This document shows positions 53,785 to 61,077 of a stretch of 64,000 nt of DNA, piece after piece. The translations under genes and the position numbers were made by a program. The stretch covers positions 48,914 through 112,913 of the forward strand of contig JAJFFF010000047.1 in the NCBI GenBank assembly GCA_021776785.1. The letters are read 5' to 3'. This DNA is from Planctomycetota bacterium (lineage in GTDB: Bacteria > Planctomycetota > PLA2). Within the stretch, counting starts at the first letter, position 1; each line of letters begins with the position of its first letter. The notes beneath the pieces are model-generated. The model searched no databases, had not been told where the DNA came from, and worked only from the letters and a program-made list of their open reading frames with translations.

Positions 53785-53995
53785 ATGGCGAATCCGAAGC
53801 ATGTGGAGTTGGTTAGGAGCGGGGCGAGCGCGGTTGAGGCTTGGCGAGCGAGCAACCAAGCGAGCCGCCTAGACCTGTCTGGGCGCAGACCTTCACAGTG
53901 TCGATCTGCGAAACACCAATTCGCGAAGCGAACTTGAGACAGGCGGATTTCGGTGATGCAAGACTGCGCTGCGCGGATTCTCGAGCTTCTACTCT
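53785..53995 (+). pseudogene. frameshifted pentapeptide-repeat protein
   Basis: ATG 53785 follows an excellent AGGAGGTG Shine-Dalgarno sequence. The N-terminus (MANPKHVELVRSG, then SRLDLSG) matches the start of pentapeptide-repeat proteins. The frame then breaks: near 53882 an extra base moves the repeats ('ADLHSVDLRNTN') to the next frame, and near 53920 a second shift moves them again ('REANLRQADFGDARLRCAD'). Reading across the shifts restores the A(D/N)LxX pattern. Nothing clear follows after about 53995. It is a decayed gene, or two assembly indels. Confidence 0.65.
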
Positions 53996-54004
53996 TCGCG
54001 TTCA

Positions 54005-54214
54005 ATGGGCTCCGAGCATTCGGTTATGTGGTTCGTCGCGCCGATGCGCGAGGCCGAGGAACGATCCCACGTGTCGCCGGCGGCCAAGGGAGACTACTTG
54101 AGGCTGTTTGCCGTTCACCGCTACGGCGTAACTCCCCTGTTCTACTTGTCGGCGCTCCCGTTCACTGTGCAGCTGATCGACGTTCTGACGTCGACGGTTT
54201 ACTTGCCGAAGTAG
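54005..54214 (+). CDS. doubtful small ORF with hydrophobic C-terminus
   Basis: 69 residues ending in a hydrophobic stretch (TPLFYLSALPFTVQLIDVL). No Shine-Dalgarno sequence and no recognised domain. It may be the remnant of whatever followed the pentapeptide pseudogene. The rest of the 53442-54330 gap shows no other gene. Confidence 0.25.
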   Translation: MGSEHSVMWFVAPMREAEERSHVSPAAKGDYLRLFAVHRYGVTPLFYLSALPFTVQLIDVLTSTVYLPK

Positions 54215-54330
54215 CTTGGGCGTCTCGATCCTGGCGCAGAAGGTTGCGCGGCGGAGCTAAGGTGGCCATTCGGCGTTAAAGTGTTGATTCGAGTTTGACG
54301 TGAACTGCCAAGTCCAGATACGCTCTTGTC

Positions 54331-54702
54331 GTGTTAGATGTGATCTCAGCAACGCTTGCATGCCTAGGCGCGGTCTTGGTCATTCCAGAGCTGTGGAAGG
54401 GGCGGGCAAAGCCGGTTCTTGGCCGGAGATTGAAGCTCTCAGAGAGCGCAGATGAAATGCTCAGACGGGCGCTGGTAGCAACCTTAGATGGCAATGAACA
54501 GCTGGCTCGGTCATGCTGCACGGAGGTAGAAGCACTAGGCGCAGCGGCTAACACTGAAGATGTGGTGGCGGGGAACCTCATTCGAGGAGCACGTCGACGC
54601 TCGTCTGCGCGTGCTCGTTGGGGGCTCGCCTGCTTCGTGTTCAGCTACGTCCTGCAAACTCTGGCGCGAGTGATGCCGATGCTCTGTGATGTCGCGTCGT
54701 AG
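54331..54702 (+). CDS. two-TM protein, first gene of STAS/GHKL cassette
   Basis: 123 residues from a GTG start with weak upstream signal. One membrane helix at the N-terminus (about 4-20, ISATLACLGAVLVIPELW) and one near the C-terminus (about 98-116, LACFVFSYVLQTLARVMPML), with a soluble helical segment of about 75 residues between them. No family recognised. Its last 14 nt overlap the next gene. The layout (small membrane protein, ATPase, STAS protein) suggests a membrane-linked sensor or effector. Confidence 0.6.
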   Translation: MLDVISATLACLGAVLVIPELWKGRAKPVLGRRLKLSESADEMLRRALVATLDGNEQLARSCCTEVEALGAAANTEDVVAGNLIRGARRRSSARARWGLACFVFSYVLQTLARVMPMLCDVAS

Positions 54703-55555
54703 GCCGCGAGTGCAAACCGTGATGCCCGCTACGGCGGTGAATACTGCAAAGACCCGACGTGGAGTCACGGCGACACTAACGCACGTGTCTAAGCTGCAAC
54801 GGGCAGTGGCTCGGGGTTCAATCCACTACGACATGAGCAAGGTGCAACATTGGGATCCGTGCATGACACTCCTTCTCATGCGTCTTGCGAACAGTGCTCA
54901 GCACTCGATAACCGTCACGCTACCAATGCGCGACGCCTGTATGCGCTGGCTCGACGACGTAGGACTCTTTGGGGACGAGCGCGGTAGTCCGACAAAGAAG
55001 ACCCTCCGGTTGCGCCACCTTCGCTCAGAAACTGAGCTCTACGACGAGATCGAGCAACTCCTCGAGTTCTTGACGACTTCGGATGCGTTAGATGCGCTCT
55101 CCGCGTTAAAGTTCAGCTCGCTTCTGAGCGAGGTGCTGATGAACACTTTTCAGCATAGCGGCCAAGGCGGCACGCTAAAGGGAGCTCTAATCTGCGGTCA
55201 AAGCTACCGACGAGCCCAGCACTCCATGGTCGCGGCCGTCGACTGGGGGGACACGATTCCAGGAACAATGTCAGGTGCCGCCCACTACAAAGAACTCACC
55301 ATGTCCGACAGCGAGTGGATTCGATTTGCGACAAAACGTGCAACAACTGCTCGATCTACGCCGGAGAACCGCGGGTTGGGGCTGGCAAGCATATGCGAAA
55401 TGGTTGATAAGTCGGGTGGGACGATCCACATCGTCTCGAGGCGCGGTTTCTTTACTAGAGCAAACGGTAGAGAGACGGTAGCCGACTTGTCGGACCGGCA
55501 TGAGGAACTAGATGGTACTTTGGTCGTTGTGGACCTGAAACCCCTGGACGAATAG
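54689..55555 (+). CDS. STAS-like/GHKL ATPase fusion protein
   Basis: 288 residues. Residues about 30-95 look like a STAS-type alpha/beta unit ('HYDMSKVQHWDPCMTLLLM', 'RDACMRWLDDVGLF'). Residues about 135-285 are a GHKL ATPase: N-box with E148, N152 and H156 ('LLSEVLMNTFQHSG'), G1 D185-x-G187, and G2 'NRGLGLASI' (229-231). No histidine-kinase dimerisation region is seen, so it is closer to anti-sigma-type switch kinases or stand-alone GHKL proteins. It overlaps the two-TM gene and is 7 nt from a STAS-like partner, which suggests partner switching. Confidence 0.78.
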   Translation: MSRRRPRVQTVMPATAVNTAKTRRGVTATLTHVSKLQRAVARGSIHYDMSKVQHWDPCMTLLLMRLANSAQHSITVTLPMRDACMRWLDDVGLFGDERGSPTKKTLRLRHLRSETELYDEIEQLLEFLTTSDALDALSALKFSSLLSEVLMNTFQHSGQGGTLKGALICGQSYRRAQHSMVAAVDWGDTIPGTMSGAAHYKELTMSDSEWIRFATKRATTARSTPENRGLGLASICEMVDKSGGTIHIVSRRGFFTRANGRETVADLSDRHEELDGTLVVVDLKPLDE

Positions 55556-55562
55556 GATCGAC

Positions 55563-55862
55563 ATGGCGAACGACATGCAGATCGAGGAACTCATAGCACG
55601 CGATGTAGTCCCTGGTGTTGATCCGGTCACCGATGGGAAAGCGTTGGGGCGAGCCGTGCTAGAGTGCCTAAAGTTCGGTGCCGACCGCGTAGTCGTCGAC
55701 GTCGATGGGCTAAGGCTCGGGACGCTGAGCAGTTCATTTTTCAACATGGTTGCCGACGTCGTGCTTCGAGCAAAGAGAGATACGACGCTGAATGATGTTG
55801 TTGAGTGGCGTTCGCAGAACCCAGTTGTAATGGATCTCGTCCTCTACTGGACAGCTCCCTAG
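55563..55862 (+). CDS. STAS-like DUF4325 protein
   Basis: 99 residues starting at ATG 55563 after AGGA. 'RVVVDVDGLRLGTLSSSFFN' (about 41-60) is the hallmark of STAS-like DUF4325 proteins: a central strand, then Ser residues where anti-anti-sigma factors carry the phosphorylated serine. It probably binds the GHKL ATPase encoded directly upstream. Confidence 0.75.
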   Translation: MANDMQIEELIARDVVPGVDPVTDGKALGRAVLECLKFGADRVVVDVDGLRLGTLSSSFFNMVADVVLRAKRDTTLNDVVEWRSQNPVVMDLVLYWTAP

Positions 55863-56250
55863 CTGGCCGGCACGAAAACGACGAGGTCAGCTACCTCGGC
55901 TTCAATCTGCGCCTCGCGTAGACGCGTTTCATCGCGCTCATCCGCAACACAATGCCGACACCGGCTGGCGAGTTCGCACGACGCGGTAGCAGCCAGGAGC
56001 GGTGCACACGCGCGGCACCTTGCGGGGACGGACTCGCGACGATCGTTCCGGCCGACGGACACGCTGGTTTGGAGTTGGGTGGCTCACGAGGCGCGCTGGC
56101 TTTCTTCGAGAGCCGGCCAAGCTCGCTCAAACAAACGAACTTCGTCGTCATCGTTGCGAACGCGTCAAACGATCCTCGCGTCGGGTCGTGCTTGCTCGCA
56201 GCTCCCAGAAGCCGCAACGCAGCTTCCTGCGCAATCGCCCAGCGCATCAA
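55859..56250 (-). other. possible degenerate zinc-finger ORF; otherwise empty gap
   Basis: The gap 55863-56473 has no convincing intact gene. On the minus strand, three frames each carry part of something that looks protein-like: an N-terminal part 'MMRWAIAQEAALRLLGAASK', a segment 'VCTAPGCYRVVRTRQPVS', and an end 'SRCRHCVADERDETRLREAQ'. Joined across shifts they would give paired-cysteine fingers. This may be a frameshifted gene or coincidence. Confidence 0.3.
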
Positions 56251-56360
56251 AAAGCTGATTCGTTCGTTCGGTCAGTCCTTGGTTTTCCATCGCTCGCAAC
56301 TCTCCCCCGTCAAAGGCTGACCAACTACGCGAACCGCAAAAGTGGCGACCCGCGTACGCC

Positions 56361-56371
56361 GGGGGGGGGGG
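56361..56371 (+). repeat. G11 homopolymer tract
   Basis: Eleven consecutive G in the gap before the TerS-like genes, about 100 nt upstream of the first start codon. Long G tracts are prone to slippage and to assembly error; any promoter effect is speculative. Confidence 0.9.
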
Positions 56372-56473
56372 CGACGCCGCGAGCCACCGTAAGCGGGCAC
56401 GAGTTTGCGATCAAGCCTGCATAATTTCAAACTATCGTTCGCGTATGAGTATGCACGTAACATATACCTCGAT

Positions 56474-56911
56474 ATGGCGACCGACCGAACAAACCTCGAA
56501 AAACTAGTCCCCAAGCAACGCGCGTTCGTACTTGGAGTCGCGGGCGGACTACACGCGTCGGAAGCGGCGCGCGCCGCCGGGTACACGCAAAAGAACGCCC
56601 GGTGTGCGGCAACAATCCTCTTGAAGCACCCGCGCGTCGTTGTCGCCCTTCAAGACGAAATCGAAATGCGCCGGCCACTTCTCCAAAACGATGCCGCCGC
56701 GGAACGCCGTGTCCTCGCGCGCGCTATGTCAATCCTGAGCGAAGAGCTCGACAACGAATCCCCGTTCGTGCGCATCGCTGCGGTTGATGCAGTAGCGCGT
56801 CTCTTACCGCGATTTCGCAAGGCAAAGAAACGAGGGCGCCCGAAGAGCACGGCCGCAACGCGCAAAGACAAAACGAGCAAGCCCGCCCAGCGAAGCCGGA
56901 GCGCAGCATGA
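56474..56911 (+). CDS. small terminase subunit-like DNA-binding protein 1
   Basis: 145 residues from ATG 56474 (an in-frame start at 56405 adds an unlikely N-terminus). The first 60 residues match the terminase_2/TerS helix-turn-helix pattern: 'LVPKQRAFVLGVAGGLHASE', 'AARAAGYTQKNARCAATILL', 'KHPRVVVALQDE'. A long helix and a Lys/Arg-rich tail follow. TerS recognises packaging sites; no large terminase gene is present, so it would redirect a helper's packaging motor if this is a satellite. It overlaps the next gene as ATGA. Confidence 0.7.
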   Translation: MATDRTNLEKLVPKQRAFVLGVAGGLHASEAARAAGYTQKNARCAATILLKHPRVVVALQDEIEMRRPLLQNDAAAERRVLARAMSILSEELDNESPFVRIAAVDAVARLLPRFRKAKKRGRPKSTAATRKDKTSKPAQRSRSAA

Positions 56912-57438
56912 CCGCCGAGCCCGGCAAGACGCCCGCGTTCGATGCGCTCAACGAAAAGCACAGGGCGGTTGTGCGCGGACTCCTTGCGGGTCTCGATTAT
57001 GACGCCGCAGGTAGTCAGGCCGGATACAAAGGGGCGCACGTCAAGTCCACCGTTTACAAGCTGACGCAGCGCGACGACGTGAAGGCAGCTCTTGCGGAAG
57101 CGAGCGAAGAACGCGCGGCCGTGATCTTTAGTAGCGGCGACAGCATAGAGAAGTCACTCGCGAGCGGCCTAGAGGTTGCGAACCACGCAATAAAGAACGG
57201 CAAGAACACAGCCGAGAAAATGAAGGGCGTGGAACTGCTCGTTAAAATCCACGCGCAGCTACCCAAGACGACGCCCGTCTTCGAGTACAGGCCACTCAGC
57301 AAAGAAGACGAGGAGCGCATGGCTCGACTATGCGTCAAGCGAAACCCCAAACTGTTTGAACGGCTCTTGCGGGAAGCTTCAGGGGCAACCAACCCGGAGC
57401 GCACCGCCGCAGAGACCGTCGGAGCAGGTGCCGAATGA
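56908..57438 (+). CDS. small terminase subunit-like DNA-binding protein 2
   Basis: 176 residues. Its N-terminus repeats the same helix-turn-helix plan as the preceding gene ('LNEKHRAVVRGLLAGLDYDA', 'GSQAGYKGAHVKSTVYKLTQ', 'RDDVKAALAEA'). A helical central region and a short C-terminal tail follow. It may be a second TerS, a paralogue with divided duties, or a regulator that shares the domain. It overlaps both neighbours. Confidence 0.65.
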   Translation: MTAEPGKTPAFDALNEKHRAVVRGLLAGLDYDAAGSQAGYKGAHVKSTVYKLTQRDDVKAALAEASEERAAVIFSSGDSIEKSLASGLEVANHAIKNGKNTAEKMKGVELLVKIHAQLPKTTPVFEYRPLSKEDEERMARLCVKRNPKLFERLLREASGATNPERTAAETVGAGAE

Positions 57439-57694
57439 CACTCGTTACATCGTGGGAGACGACTTCGTAACTAAGCCTATCGCGATGGCGCACGTTCCCG
57501 CCACCGGAGACACGGTCAATATTCACCGGCCGCAGAACGCCCTGGCCTGCATCGTTGTCGCGCGACACTGGAACGTCGCAAAAGACGGCGTCGACGTCAC
57601 TCTCTACCTTTCAATCAAGGAAAAGCACGACCACGTCGAAAGCCTCGTAAGCGAAGCGCAGCGAACGCACGACGAAAACACCGACTCGGCATAG
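57428..57694 (+). CDS. small phage-type hypothetical protein
   Basis: 88 residues from a GTG that overlaps the end of the second TerS-like gene by 11 nt. Beta-rich ('TVNIHRPQNALACIVVARHW', 'DGVDVTLYLSIKEKHDHVES'), no recognised family. Coupling to TerS supports translation. Confidence 0.55.
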   Translation: MPNDTRYIVGDDFVTKPIAMAHVPATGDTVNIHRPQNALACIVVARHWNVAKDGVDVTLYLSIKEKHDHVESLVSEAQRTHDENTDSA

Positions 57695-57820
57695 CGGGCC
57701 AGCGCGTCCGATTTTTTTGCTCGCGAGAGAAGCCCTGTAGAGCGGCGAAACCGCAAACGCCCTCAGAACGCACCCCCCCCTGCCCCAAGGAGACGTTTGA
57801 CCTAGCTCGCGTGATCGCCC

Positions 57821-58210
57821 ATGCTCTGCGCAATGGAGAGCATCACACTGCTACTTGCAAAACACGCGCACAAGGACACAGAGACGACATTCTCGGCGCT
57901 CCGTGTCGGCGTTACGGGGCTAGACGTTCGCGGCGACAAGGCTCGGCTGGACCACTTCGCGATCGTACGTGCTCGAATGACCGCAATGGATGCAGGCGAT
58001 CACGTCCTGCACCTCCGTTGCCTGCCGAGTGGGGGTGGCGCTCCGCTGTTTGAATACCAGTACGAGTTTTCAGGACGCGAAACAACCGGCACCGCTCTCT
58101 GGGTTGAGCGGCTTCGCGACGTACTTCCCGTTGGTCGCTACGTACTCCAAGCCCAAATCGACGATGGAATCGACTCGCGATGGCCGTTTGACGTTGCACA
58201 TGTCAGCTAG
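57821..58210 (+). CDS. hypothetical protein, possibly DUF6941-like
   Basis: 129 residues; ATG 57833 is an alternative start. The pattern 'ARLDHFAIVRARMTAMDAGD', 'HVLHLRCLPSGGG', 'VLPVGRYVLQAQIDDGIDSR', 'WPFDVAHVS' resembles the beta-sandwich DUF6941 type found in phage and satellite genomes. The match is by general pattern only. Confidence 0.5.
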   Translation: MLCAMESITLLLAKHAHKDTETTFSALRVGVTGLDVRGDKARLDHFAIVRARMTAMDAGDHVLHLRCLPSGGGAPLFEYQYEFSGRETTGTALWVERLRDVLPVGRYVLQAQIDDGIDSRWPFDVAHVS

Positions 58211-58583
58211 CGGCATGTGCGCGGGTTGACGACGCCGCGCCGTCGAGCGCCCGCTTGATCCGCCGTGCAACCGAGTCCGTCCGCCCGATGCGCGCGACGG
58301 TTCCGCCACGTATCACCTACAGCGGTACTGCGATGAATTCGAGTTCGCTGGAACACGCTTGTCGTCGTTGGGCCTTTGTCGCTCGCACCGATTCCTATAG
58401 ATCAAGCTCTACGGGCTGCGATGCAAGCCGAGCCTCCGAAAGAAGATACGGAGAAAAAGAAGGGGCGAAAGCCCAAAAAACGGCGCTAGCCGGTCGCTCC
58501 AGACCGATAGCCTTGGGGTAATGCTCAACGGTCCCGTCCGGGGGCCGCTCCTAGTCTGTTCTCGCGCGATGACGGCGCGAGCG

Positions 58584-58616
58584 CCCGGTCCTGCTGCTAC
58601 GGGGCCGGGTGTTTTT
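58584..58616 (+). terminator. Rho-independent terminator in the 58.2-58.75 kb gap
   Basis: CCCGG at 58584-58588 pairs with CCGGG at 58605-58609, with extra inner pairs, followed by T5. A second perfect hairpin, CTCGCGC/GCGCGAG, lies just before it (58561-58581). The rest of the 543-bp gap 58211-58753 holds only a short frame ending in a Lys/Arg-rich tail (EKKKGRKPKKRR, to about 58488), probably a gene remnant. Confidence 0.65.
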
Positions 58617-58753
58617 GTCCGTGCCGTCCATAGGCTGGATCAAAAGTAGGTTGGTGTCCCCAGCTTGCGTCGTGCATCTGTCGTAGCAGCGGGTGTTGGT
58701 AGCGCCAGAAAAAGTCGGGGGCGAAAGCAACCTCAGTCTAGGAGAGGCAGAGC

Positions 58754-59053
58754 ATGCCCATTCAGCCCAACGCCAGTGGTCCGTTCACTGAGAGCGCGAT
58801 CAACCAGGTTCTTAATCTCAGCGGAGTCTATGCGTTGTACCGTGGCAACGAGTTGACGTACTACGGCAAGAGCGTGACTGTGCGCGACCGGTTGCAGGAG
58901 CACCGGCGCGGCGAAGACGGCTACTGCACTAAGACTTCCACTCGTTTCGCCGTCGAGTACACCACCGCTCCGACCGCTCGCGAGCGGTCTCTCTTGCAGG
59001 AATTCAAGCGCGCTTATGGTCGCTTGCCGCGCTGCAACAACGTGATGCCCTAG
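58754..59053 (+). CDS. small GIY-YIG nuclease-like protein
   Basis: 99 residues after an AGGAG Shine-Dalgarno sequence. The motifs of the fold appear in order: 'GVYALYRGN', 'LTYYGKSVTVRDRLQEHRRG' with the Arg, 'ARERSLLQEFKRAYG' with the metal-binding Glu, and a terminal Asn ('PRCNNVMP'). The protein is little longer than the catalytic domain and has no DNA-binding extension, so it may act with partners or as a nickase for the element. It overlaps the stop of the convergent gene by 4 nt. Confidence 0.72.
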   Translation: MPIQPNASGPFTESAINQVLNLSGVYALYRGNELTYYGKSVTVRDRLQEHRRGEDGYCTKTSTRFAVEYTTAPTARERSLLQEFKRAYGRLPRCNNVMP

Positions 59054-59313
59054 AACTTCCCGCCGACCCAGCCTGGGTTCGGACACTCCGATACATGAGT
59101 GCCACCATCGCACTCAACGCCGTCGTGAGAAAACCCGATCTCCCGGTTCCCGAACGGAACGGCGTCCCCGGTGATTATCAGCCGGGGGCGCCCACTCGGA
59201 CGCAGCTCGAACTGTAGCGTTAGGCCAGTCACCTCATCGCGGACGATTTGCTCCTTGATCGTCCACTCCTCGCCGTTCGGCTTCACTGCGCCCATGTCCA
59301 TGTTGTCGTTCAT
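59050..59313 (-). CDS. small hypothetical protein
   Basis: 87 residues with a GGAG Shine-Dalgarno sequence before ATG 59313. 'EEWTIKEQIVRDEVTGLTLQ', 'FELRPSGRPRLIITGDAVPF' suggest a beta-rich protein, and the C-terminus carries cysteines (VECDGG, SECPNPGW). No family recognised. Confidence 0.5.
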   Translation of the reverse strand: MNDNMDMGAVKPNGEEWTIKEQIVRDEVTGLTLQFELRPSGRPRLIITGDAVPFGNREIGFSHDGVECDGGTHVSECPNPGWVGGKF

Positions 59314-59627
59314 CGGTTATCTCCGCGTGAATCGGCAGTCGGGGCCATCGCGCTAGCCTGTCAAGCACGGCGACTCCCGGCCCAGTAGTCAATGGGCGGA
59401 AGCGCGTAGGCGTATAGGTGGTTCCTCATGACAGGAACCTACCACGCTCGTTTTCGTGATCGCCACGGCGGGCCTTGCTTTTTGTCGTGGCCGGATGCCC
59501 CACGCCTCGAAAAAGTGGATTGTTGCGCTTGGGGGTTCTGTGCAGATTTGGCGAAACGGGAGTAACGATGTACCCCCCGTCCCCCTCCCTGAGCCCGCTC
59601 AGGGCACCACAACGGCGAGGCGGCGCG
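59314..59627. other. gene-free gap with two inverted repeats
   Basis: No gene is seen in these 314 bp. Inverted repeats are TAGG..TTCCT/AGGAACCTA near 59419-59453 and a perfect 7-bp stem CCCTGAG/CTCAGGG at 59587-59604, just beyond the serine recombinase stop. Neither has a T tract in the expected orientation, so they are weak terminator or operator candidates. Confidence 0.4.
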
Positions 59628-60389
59628 CTACGCCACTGCCGAAGCCTTGGCCGCCTCATCCGGTGCGATCGCCGCACGGCGCGCGGCTGTCCGCAGGATC
59701 GCCTCCACGGTGCCGCGCGTGAACGATCGCCCGGTGCGCGGGTTGCCGATGCCCTCGCGGGTGAGCGCCTTGGCGATCCGCTGCGCGCCGTTCCCCTCGG
59801 CCTTGATCGCCTGCATCCGGGCGAGGATGGCACGCTCGGCGGCGACGGGAACCTCGCGCCCATCCTCGAAGCGATAGCCCCACGGCGCGCGGCCGGACGT
59901 GCGCTTGCCTTGCGAGCGAAGGTGGGCCAGCGCGTACCGCGTCCGCTCGGCCGTCGTCTCGCGCTCCATCTGAGAGAGCAACGACAGGATGCCCACCACG
60001 AAACGCCCGTTGGCGCTCTGGGTATCTAGGTGCTCTTGGATGCTGTGGAGTTGCCAGCCCTGCCGGTTCGCCTGCGCCACGAGGCTCAAGATGTCCGTCG
60101 TTGTACGCGAGAGGCGGTCCAGCTTCACCACCACGATGCCAGCAGCGGTTCCCGTCTCAACGGCGTCGAGCGCCCTCAGCAGGCCAGGACGGGCGCGCAG
60201 CGTCTTACCGCTGATTCCCTCGTCGCTCTCGATACCGCCGAGCGTGAGCCCGTGCGCTTCGACGTACGCATGAATGCGGCGACGTTGCTCGTCTAGGCTG
60301 ACGCCCTCGCGGGCTTGGTCCTCAGTGGAGACGCGGACGTACCCGAGCACGGCGGGTTCGGTGGGAGTAATTGGGGCAGTTGATCGCAT
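59628..60389 (-). CDS. serine recombinase (resolvase/invertase family)
   Basis: 253 residues from ATG 60389; an in-frame start at 60434 adds 15 residues. The catalytic Ser21 is in 'LGYVRVSTEDQ'. Further family motifs are 'DEGISGKTLRARPGLLRALD', 'IVVVKLDRLSRTTTDIL' and 'RFVVGILSLLSQMERE'. A short C-terminal helix-turn-helix domain ('GNGAQRIAKALTREGIGNPR') makes it a small resolvase rather than a large serine integrase. It lies at the opposite end of the element from the tyrosine integrase. Confidence 0.9.
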   Translation of the reverse strand: MRSTAPITPTEPAVLGYVRVSTEDQAREGVSLDEQRRRIHAYVEAHGLTLGGIESDEGISGKTLRARPGLLRALDAVETGTAAGIVVVKLDRLSRTTTDILSLVAQANRQGWQLHSIQEHLDTQSANGRFVVGILSLLSQMERETTAERTRYALAHLRSQGKRTSGRAPWGYRFEDGREVPVAAERAILARMQAIKAEGNGAQRIAKALTREGIGNPRTGRSFTRGTVEAILRTAARRAAIAPDEAAKASAVA

Positions 60390-60772
60390 GGAATTACTAC
60401 CTACGACCGAGCGGTCGTATTCGTTTTTTCCCACGAGTACCGCTCACGAGCCCCCCGGCAAACCACGGGACACGGCGGGAGCGCGCCGTGCATTCTGCAT
60501 CGTCCGTTGCCGGGCGCGCTCTTTGTGTTTGTCCCAGACGGCGATGCCCGGCGCGTGTTCGGGCGCAGCAGCACGAACGGACGTCAGCGGTGAACGTCGG
60601 CCCGCGGTAGGGAGGATCGCCCGGCCCGGGTTCCCCGTCACACCTCACGGCATCGATTCCCGTCAATCTATATCCAAGAACGTTGATCCCCGTCGATAAG
60701 CGTAGGGCTCTGTGCATCTCCGGTAGGCCAAACACCGTTGCATGGCCAACAACACCTCAGACCCTTTTTAGA

Positions 60773-60952
60773 CTTTCTAGCAATGGGTTCCGTGTCCCCG
60801 CATCTTTGACCCTGTTTTGCCCTCTCAAGTAGTCAAAAACATAGATAGATAGGGGCTTCAAATTCCGTAATAGCCTTGAGGCTACTTTGACTAGAAAGTC
60901 CATCCGGACACCCAATTTAGGCCCTTTCTAGCAATATCCAGGGGCTTTCTAG
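60773..60952. repeat. CTTTCTAG repeats at the right end of the element
   Basis: The 688-bp gap 60390-61077 has no gene. CTTTCTAG occurs at 60773-60780, 60924-60931 and 60945-60952, and inverted (CTAGAAAG) at 60891-60898, within an AT-richer stretch. Short repeats like this could be replication iterons or binding sites for the recombinases. They are not found at the left end. Confidence 0.55.
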
Positions 60953-60993
60953 TTAGGCGATGCGATGGGCACGGCGAGCGTTGTGCGTGGCCT

Positions 60994-61015
60994 ACGGTGT
61001 CCGGCTACGGTGTCC
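60994..61015 (+). repeat. ACGGTGTCC repeats, candidate integrase arm sites (right)
   Basis: Two copies of ACGGTGTCC at 60994-61002 and 61007-61015, plus an inverted GGACACC at 60906-60912. They share the GGTGTCC core with three repeats beside the integrase at the left end. They lie 63-84 nt before the 13-bp att core. Confidence 0.62.
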
Positions 61016-61077
61016 AGTCAATCGACACGCTTGCAATCGCTTGCGACTTCGCGGGTTACGTCAAAGTCTCTCCGGTA

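Noticed and set aside
55859..56250. Intact zinc-finger gene on the minus strand.
   Set aside because: The cysteine pairs lie in different frames and need at least one frameshift; kept only as a low-confidence note.
59587..59604. Rho-independent terminator at CCCTGAG/CTCAGGG.
   Set aside because: Perfect stem but no following T run in either direction.
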